Shown: positions 57,630-64,000 of the stretch, piece after piece
Position numbering within the stretch: position 1 is the stretch's first letter
Layout of the letters: each line of letters opens with the position of its first letter
From: Anastatus disparis
Lineage: Eukaryota > Arthropoda > Insecta > Hymenoptera > Eupelmidae
Reading direction: 5' to 3'
NCBI GenBank assembly: GCA_017163975.1
Contig: JAFFSR010000307.1
Location: 620,001 to 684,000 of the forward strand
Length of the DNA stretch: 64,000 nucleotides
Program-made: the position numbers and the translations under genes
Notes under the pieces: generated by a model
What the model saw: only the letters and a program-made list of their open reading frames with translations
Databases searched by the model: none
Told to the model about the DNA's origin: nothing

Positions 57630-57672
57630 ATCTTTGGGAGTAGGAGCAGCGTTCAAAGGAAGACAAGCGGGT

Positions 57673-58092
57673 GGTGAGAGAGAGAGTGAGAGAGAATGAG
57701 TATTCGAATGAGAGAGACAGTAATAGGACTTTTTCAATCACGGTATCTCTCATTCGAAGAAAGAGGGGGGAAGAAAGAGAGATATGAAGAGTGAGTAAAA
57801 GAGGAAGTAAAAGAGAGATAGAGAAAAAGAGAGCGAATAAAAGAGGGATAGTGAGAGAGAGAGAAATAATGGCATGCGTTTCTGATGCGATGATTCTAAG
57901 CACGGGTTTTATGACACTTGTCCAACCGCAGGCTTCTTCTTTGCGAGCTAAGTGAGATAGAGCGAGAGAGATTAAGACAAAGTAAGAGAATAAGTGAGCA
58001 AGAGCTAGTGAAAGAAAGAGAAAGAGAGAGAGAGTCAGAGAGACCGGGAGGGAGTGGGGGAGGGAGAGAGTGAAAGAGAGACAGTGAGATAA
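57673..58092. repeat. GA-rich microsatellite upstream of LINE C
   Basis: GA tracts 57673-57862 and 57960-58092 around a spacer resembling that at 54800-54920. Confidence 0.85.
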
Positions 58093-58216
58093 TTGCATAC
58101 GTATGTATGATGACAAGCATTTTCGTGGCTTTTAAATTGTGGAGGGTTTTTACTCGCGTACAAATGCGAGATTTTTTACACAAGCTGAGCGAGAAATAAA
58201 GAGTGAGAACTCTTAA

Positions 58217-58598
58217 GAGCAGGTCAAGTATATCTGTTCTTTTCTAATCAAAGAATTGATTTTTTTTACAAAAACTAATAATTTCAGCAAAAAATGAAGA
58301 GAAAGCTCCATCTCGTATCAGAAAAAGCAAAATTTTCATTAATAAGAAAGAATTAATTTTATTGCTTCGTTTTCAAGAAAACTTTGAAAAACTTAAAACA
58401 TAGATGTTAGGGTAAACAATTTGGTTTTTCAAAGTTTTCTTGAAAACGAAGCAATAAAATTAATTCTTTCTTATTAAAGAAAATTTTGCTTTTTCTGATA
58501 CGAGATGGAGCTTTCTCTTCATTTTTTGCTGAAATTATTAGTTTTTGTAAAAAAATTAATTATTTGATTAGAAAAGAACAGATATACGCGACCTGTTC
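58217..58598. mobile_element. TTAA palindromic MITE, copy 5
   Basis: A 382-bp palindrome (GAGCAGGTCAAG...GCGACCTGTTC) between TTAA (58213-58216 and 58599-58602), same subfamily as copies 2-4. Confidence 0.85.
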
Positions 58599-58639
58599 TT
58601 AAGGCTCAAAAAATAATTATTTTTCAACACCTTGCCCGA

Positions 58640-58830
58640 AAGTACCACCTTTTTTACATAGCACCAAAAAGAAATGGTATTTTCGGCCCGGTGAAAAAAA
58701 TCGCATTTTCGCCACGGGAAAAAAAAGAATACTTTAAATTGTATGTTTGCCCCCCTTGCCTTCGGCTCAGGTGACAATTTACATACGATTTAAAACATGG
58801 TTTACTTTTGTCCTGAGGTGAAAAATATAC
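58640..58830. repeat. Small fold-back with CCTTCGGCTCAGG loop, copy 2
   Basis: Related to 4300-4409 through GCCACGGGA and TGCCTTCGGCTCAGG, with arms around TTTAAATTGTATG and ACATACGATTTAAAA. Confidence 0.5.
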
Positions 58831-59183
58831 TAATTTTATTACTTCTAAAATTTGAAGCGAAAAACGTGGGGCGCATGCAATAGATGCAATAGTGAGGTTA
58901 GCAGGAAATAGTTATCGTTGAGAGAACTCTTACAACAATGCATATCATTTTCAGAGCAATCAAATTGTAAATATCATAGGTAAATTATGCATGCATTAAT
59001 TATTCTTTGTGTGCACCCCACGTTTCTCGTTTCAATTTTTAAAAGTATTATCGCCCTAGCAGAAAATTAACGATATTTTATCGGCAACATGTTAATCAAA
59101 TGGGGACAGAATTAACTGATATTTACTCTTTGACAATGTATTGATTATTAAAACATGATTATTATTTTGAGAATAGTGACATA
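58831..59183. other. AT-rich gap, no gene
   Basis: No coding or repeat structure seen, apart from GGGGCGCATGCA at 58870. Confidence 0.5.
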
Positions 59184-59864
59184 TTTTTAACGATATTTAA
59201 AAAAAAAATAGTCGCTTTGGCAATTTTGAAATTTTTTTCATTTTTACATTTTTTTTCAATCAGCTGTAGTTTTTAAATAATTGAGCTAGAAAAAATTTGA
59301 AAAAAGATTTGGAAAGGGCTTGAAAAATGCTATTTGCAGCTATTTTTGCAAAAATGTTTTCATTATTTTTTGTCAAGTTTTAAACATATAAAGTTATCGA
59401 GCTAATACTTTTGCAGTTGTAAAAAACACTTTAATAGCAAGTAGAAAATAATCGCTGGTACAAAACTTTTGATTTCTATGATATACTTTTTGCAAAATAA
59501 ATCTTTTTGTTGTTTCATACTTTATTATGTTTTATTATCAATAATGAATAGTTATAATTTCCTACTAAAATTAAATCACTACTTCACCATCGATTATTTT
59601 CTACTTCCTATTGAAGTGTTTTTTACAACTGCAAAAGTATTAGATCGATAACTTTATATGCTTAAAACTTGACAAAAAATAATTAAAAAACTTTTGTAAA
59701 AATAGCTGCAAATAGCATTTTTTAAGCCCTTTCCAAATCTTTTTTCAAATTTTTTCTAGCTCAATTATTTAAAAAACTACAGCTGATTAAAAAAAAATGT
59801 AAAAATGAAAAAAATTTCAAAATTGCCAAAGCGATTATTTTTTTTTTAAATATCGTTAAAAAAA
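59184..59864. repeat. Fold-back element of about 680 bp
   Basis: Arms 59184-59420 and 59635-59864 are inverted copies (AACGATATTTAAA, CGCTTTGGCAATTTTGAAAT, TTGGAAAGGGCTTG, ATGCTATTTGCAGCTATTTT), with a 200-bp centre also partly inverted. No target duplication seen. Probably a MITE. Confidence 0.7.
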
Positions 59865-60181
59865 TTTAAGTAGGTAAATGTTACTTTTATCTGAGGTAAA
59901 TGTTACTTTTATCAATGCATAACAGGTAAAATTTTAAGTTGCCAAGCTATCATACCACTGTGAATGCTCCGTTACATTCTACATCTTGTCTTTTTAAGGA
60001 ATATATTTTTTAATGTTAATATATGTATGACTTTTCTAGGTTCATTACTATTTTTATATGCAAGGAGCGTAACTCTTGCTTAGGTCATGGATCTTACTAT
60101 AACTTGCGAATTTTTTGAATACATTAATCTATGAACGCATTTTCTAAAATATCATTGTTTATAATTACAAATATTACACTT

Positions 60182-60489
60182 GAATGGGGGCTTCGAAGTT
60201 CATTCTGCAACATTCTAGTAAAAGTGAAGATTAAAATTTTATTATTAAAAAAATGTGTTTTAAAAGCTCAATCTGTTCAAAAGTTATAGGAAAATTAAAA
60301 ACATAAAAAAATCAGCGCAATAATATAATGGAATTTCATGTTTAATTTTATGCTATTTTTTATAACAATTTTTATTTTCCTATAATTTGTAAACAGATTG
60401 AGCCTCTTCAACAAATTTTTTTTAATTTAAAGGATTTTATCTTATCTTTTACTAGAATGTTACAGAATCAACTTAGAAGCTGCCATTGG
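60182..60489. repeat. Fold-back element of about 308 bp
   Basis: Arms share ACATTCTAGTAAAAG and CTTTTACTAGAATGT and GGCTTCGAAGTTCATTCTG/ AATCAACTTAGAAGCTGCC, and AGCTCAATCTGTTCA/ ACAGATTGAGCCTCT internally. Confidence 0.65.
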
Positions 60490-60650
60490 CGAGTAGTATT
60501 CGTTATTATAAGCAATGATTTTTCAGAGTAATCTTTAAAAAATGCAACGAAATAGCACATAATCATGAAATGATCGAGCGTCAGACCGAATGCTCGCGGC
60601 TTTTTACATAATTTCATGTTGTAACGTTTGGCTTTCTCGGGGTGCATTAA

Positions 60651-61030
60651 GAAGAGGCCGAATTATGTGTCTATATCTAATAGTAGTTTTCATCATTTAT
60701 GTAAACACCATAGGCTGTAACACGAAGAAAATGACAGCTCCCGCTAGATACTAGCATAGTGGTTATATTTTATAATAAGAACAAAATAATTTAATCACAT
60801 GGTTTTTAAATAATATGAGATCTACTAAAGAAGATAGGTTATATTTTAGATTTTCAGTAGGTCTCATATTATTCAAAAACTACGTGATAAAATTATTTTG
60901 TTGTTATTATAAAATTTATCTATTATACTAGTATCTAGCGGGGACTGCCATTTTTTAGTGTTACAGCCAATAGTCTTTATATGAATAATAAAAAACATTA
61001 TTAGACAAGGACAAATAGTTCAGCCTGCTC
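60651..61030. mobile_element. TTAA palindromic MITE, copy 6
   Basis: A 380-bp palindrome (GAAGAGGCCGAA...TTCAGCCTGCTC) between TTAA (60647-60650 and 61031-61034). Same subfamily as copy 1. Confidence 0.85.
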
Positions 61031-61154
61031 TTAAAGTGAATCATATTTATAATTTGAAAAACAATCTGAGGTAATAATGAGACCGTTAAGCCAAGCGTTC
61101 CAATGACACCCCATATGGAAAAAATTTCTGGAAATAATTGTAAATAAGTGTTAA

Positions 61155-61537
61155 GAGCAGACCGGATTCGCTGTCCTTGTCTAATTGAGATTTTTGTTAT
61201 ATACTCAAGTATTAATTGGTGTATCTGCAAATCGAAGGTTAAGCGCAATAGATATTATTATTACAAATATGTATGCACAAGAAAAAAAAATCTACTGCTT
61301 TGTTTTTGAGAAAAGTAAGGAACGCGGAAATATTATAAACATAAACTTTTACTTCGGCGTTCGTTACTTTTCTCAAAAACAAAGCGGTAGAATTTTTTTT
61401 CTTGTGCATAGATGTTCATAATAATAATATCTATTGCGCTCAACCTTTAATTTGAAGATACACCGAATAATACTTGAGTAAATAACAAAAAACTCAATTT
61501 TTACTCGGTCGGTATCAGATTCTACTCTGGCCTGCTC
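61155..61537. mobile_element. TTAA palindromic MITE, copy 7
   Basis: A 383-bp palindrome (GAGCAGACCGG...CTGGCCTGCTC) between TTAA (61151-61154 and 61538-61541), in the same region as copy 6. Its interior differs from both other subfamilies. Confidence 0.8.
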
Positions 61538-61541
61538 TTAA

Positions 61542-62439
61542 TAACTGTAAATAAATGTAAATAACTGTAAATAACCTTGGTAGAAATTAGTCCGGGCTAC
61601 TAGACAGTTTTAGCTAGAATAATCAAGGTCCAGACAGATCTGTACAGATGAACTAGACAGATCTGTACTGGTGTGTAACGTCTTTCCCTTCTAGATGCAC
61701 GTATAGTTTTCCCTTATAGAACTATACAGTTTTATCGAGGCGTTAACGTATATTAAGGGTTAGGCGCAACGTAATTTCATATAGACGCTTTAGTCCTTCA
61801 TTGTATTTCATGGCGTCACTTGCACGAATATGTACTATGCTGAAATGTATAGTCGCGTGTATGTAAACATTCTGTCCTTGTCTCTCCCATGATAAGAAAG
61901 AGAGATAGAGATAGAGACGCGACTATAAATCCCAGCCTATGCGTAATACTAACACTTTTACTTTCAATATGACTTTCTAGTAATAGGTTTTTTGTACTTT
62001 CCGTTGTTCAGTTGATAAATTTTTTAAATTTTTATTCATCGATGTTTTTGCACACGATATTTGAAGAAATGGTGCAATAAAAGAACATTATTAGGTTAGG
62101 CTTGGCTTTACTTTGTCACTGCTGCATGATTTGTAGGTTGGTAGCGCGCGCATTTAAGGGTTATATTAGTCTACACGGAGAGACTGGAGTACCACAAAAA
62201 CACCTACTCAGTGTAATACGGTAAATTTCTATACTCAGTCACCAGAAAGACAACAAATTTTGCATCATCGTTACTTATTACTTAATGACATAACTGTAGT
62301 AAACAAACAATATTACTTTCTTTTTTCATTATCTAAATTATAATTTTATGAAATAAAATTTTTATTTCTCAGTTCAATAATCATATAGAATCTATAATTG
62401 TTAATTTAAATTATATTTGTAATAAAACTTTTGTTGTTA
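61542..62439. other. Unassigned, no gene
   Basis: Less AT-rich (61600-62250). Contains direct repeats such as ACTAGACAGATCTGTAC and AACTGTAAATAA, but no open frame or known element. Could be genuine host intergenic DNA. Confidence 0.45.
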
Positions 62440-62440
62440 T

Positions 62441-62494
<54 letters not shown>
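62440..62494. repeat. (TA)n microsatellite
   Basis: About 25 TA units. Confidence 0.9.
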
Positions 62495-62500
<6 letters not shown>

Positions 62501-62642
62501 GCATAAATAAACTATATCAAAAAAAAAAATAATCATGATGCGAAACTCAATGCATGATTTGAAGTTTTCTTACGCCTGTGGTAAAATCCCTGGTAACACA
62601 ATCTGTTGCAAGCACGATTGCACAGAACTTGCGTGGTCTGTT

Positions 62643-63152
62643 TCCTCATTTTAATGTATATCTGTTGAAATTTAATTGCGACTAAAACGTGCGTCAGATT
62701 TGTAACAGATTGCCAATCGAAACATGCAATTCTAAAATAAGAATAAACATGCAAACTTGCAGCAGAATCGAAGCAGTCTTCCGTAAGAATCTTACGGCAG
62801 CACTTTACTCCAGAATTACATAAGAATGACATAAGTTAAGTGCAATTATATGACGAGGATATACACGCAATTCTGCAGCAGAATCGAAGCAGTCTTCTGT
62901 AAGAATCTTGCAGCAGCACTTTACCCCAGAATTACATAAGAATGACATAAGTTGAGCGCAATTATATGACGAGAATAAACACGCAAACTTGCAGCAGAAT
63001 CGAAACAGTCTTCCGTAAAAATCTTGCAGCAGCACTTTACTCCAGAATTACATAAGAATGACATAAGTTGAGCGCAATTATATGACGAGAATGAACACGT
63101 AAACTTGTAGCAGAATCGAAGCAGTCTTCAGTAAGAATCTTGCAGCAGCACA
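62643..63152 (+). repeat. 116-bp tandem repeat, about 3.4 to 4 units
   Basis: GCAGCAGAATCGAAGCAGTC begins at 62759, 62875 and 62991 and a variant at 63107, spacing exactly 116 bp. Units share AGAATCTTGCAGCAGCAC and AATTACATAAGAATGACATA. Minus-strand Cys/Phe-rich frames across it change frame each unit and are not genes. Confidence 0.9.
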
Positions 63153-63640
63153 GTTTATAGAATTTCAAAGTTAATTAATAGTTCAAAAATTGAAGTCACT
63201 TTATAAAATAAAGATAATACATTGTATTTTAATAAAAAATTTTCATTGTGAATATTATTAACATTCAATTAATGAGAACATGTTCATAAGAGATGTTGAC
63301 AGATTTTAAGAAAGTAAATGTTGAATTTAAAAATTATAATTTGTAATTTAATGAAAATATAATAATTTATAATTGCGATACATTTAATGCATTTCTTTAA
63401 ACTTTATGTGTTCTTACCACCAATGCCTACACCTATAGGCACATATTGGCTAAAAGAAAAAAGAAGAAACGCAAAAAACAATCAACATATATACACAAAG
63501 GATTGGGCGCCGATGTTATAGTATAAAATTATATACATGTAGACATTGGGGAGAAGAGAGGAGACCATTGCAGCCAACTGTTAAATATAAAAAACGTAGA
63601 TAAAAAATTTTTATAATATCTAAGAAAAGCTTTAAATAAA
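63153..63640. other. Spacer between inverted satellite arms, no gene
   Basis: AT-rich, no coding signal. Confidence 0.5.
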
Positions 63641-64000
63641 TTTCTATTAGTAAAAGATGATAAATATTTTGATTCTACATTCATACGTAATTCTGTAGTA
63701 AAGTTTTGTCGCAAGATTCTTTTGCGAGATAGCTTCAAGCATGCTGCATGCTCGCGTGATTATTCTTATGATAAGATTGCATTTAACTTTTGCCCTTCTG
63801 ATGTAATTTTAGCGCAAATCTGCTGCATGATTCTCACATAAAACTGCTTCAATTCTGCTGTACATTTGCGTGTTTATTCTCATAGTTAAATTACACTTAA
63901 CTTTTGTCATATTTATGTAATTCTGGGGTAAAGTGCTGCTGCAAGATTCTTACGGAAGACTGCTTCGATTTTGCCGCAAGTTTACGTGTTTATTTTCGTA
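63641..64000 (-). repeat. Inverted copy of the 116-bp satellite
   Basis: Reads on the minus strand as diverged units of the 62643-63152 repeat (GAAGACTGCTTCGATTTTGC and GTAATTCTGGGGTAAAGTG at 63918-63970 match the inverse). It runs off the window end, making a large palindrome. Confidence 0.75.

Larger units (their letters stand above)
55067..57672 (-). mobile_element. Non-LTR retrotransposon C with internal deletion
   Basis: Begins within ORF1 (57672), contains ORF1, N-terminal endonuclease (about 56720-56335) joined abruptly to the middle of the reverse transcriptase (about 56330), its YVDDL site near 56215, C-terminal region (56199-55318), 3' UTR hairpin and (AAATC)n tail. The joint removes the end of the endonuclease and the first half of the reverse transcriptase. 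Confidence 0.75.

Noticed and set aside
62643..63152. Possible CRISPR-like array
   Set aside because: Repeats are 116 bp and contiguous without unique spacers; ordinary tandem satellite in a eukaryotic setting.

Overview
The window is an insect-type (arthropod) transposon island with no convincing host gene, tRNA or rRNA. The very high A+T content, Gypsy retroelements with env, GIY-YIG Penelope elements, a Polinton-like element and TTAA fold-back elements suggest an insect, perhaps a hymenopteran such as an ant. The host assignment is inference only.

Left part (1-40970): one large LTR retrotransposon of the Gypsy/errantivirus kind, on the minus strand, spans 779-40966 between 4-bp TACT duplications. 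Its gag (with nine CCHC or CCHC-like knuckles), protease, pol and an env related to chuvirus-type glycoproteins lie at about 8199-21647. It has been a landing pad. A 431-bp palindrome sits in its left LTR. A head-to-head pair of Penelope copies (4438-8057) lies beyond env. A second Gypsy element (13734-18577, TSD AATC) splits pol. A TTAA palindrome (22363-22741) sits in the leader. A 16.8-kb DNA element (23535-40314) is inserted in the right LTR. The left LTR preserves the empty site for that last insertion.

The 16.8-kb element is the most interesting object. It has 1.2-kb terminal inverted repeats beginning AG and ending CT, a 6-bp target duplication (GGTGTA/GATGTA), and a protein-primed type B DNA polymerase gene with an N-terminal cysteine/histidine-rich region. 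These are Polinton/Maverick hallmarks, yet I recognise no integrase, packaging ATPase, protease or capsid. It carries instead a three-exon gene of unknown function whose second exon is in phase with the polymerase exon, a 263-codon unknown gene behind an overlapping 28-codon ORF, a small Cys-rich protein, a Tudor-domain gene, and a 411-codon gene with a duplicated Cys/His motif. Most are interrupted by one to several stops or frameshifts, so this copy is probably inactive.

Right part (40971-64000): TTAA palindromes of about 380 bp (seven in the window), a possible Mutator-like transposase remnant, an AT-rich stretch, then an array of five decayed non-LTR retrotransposon copies (45325-57672), all on the minus strand, head to tail and separated by GA-rich microsatellites. 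Each copy whose 3' end is present ends with a small hairpin, an AATAAA-like sequence and short simple repeats. Beyond lie further fold-back elements, a (TA)n tract and a 116-bp tandem repeat with an inverted copy running off the window end.
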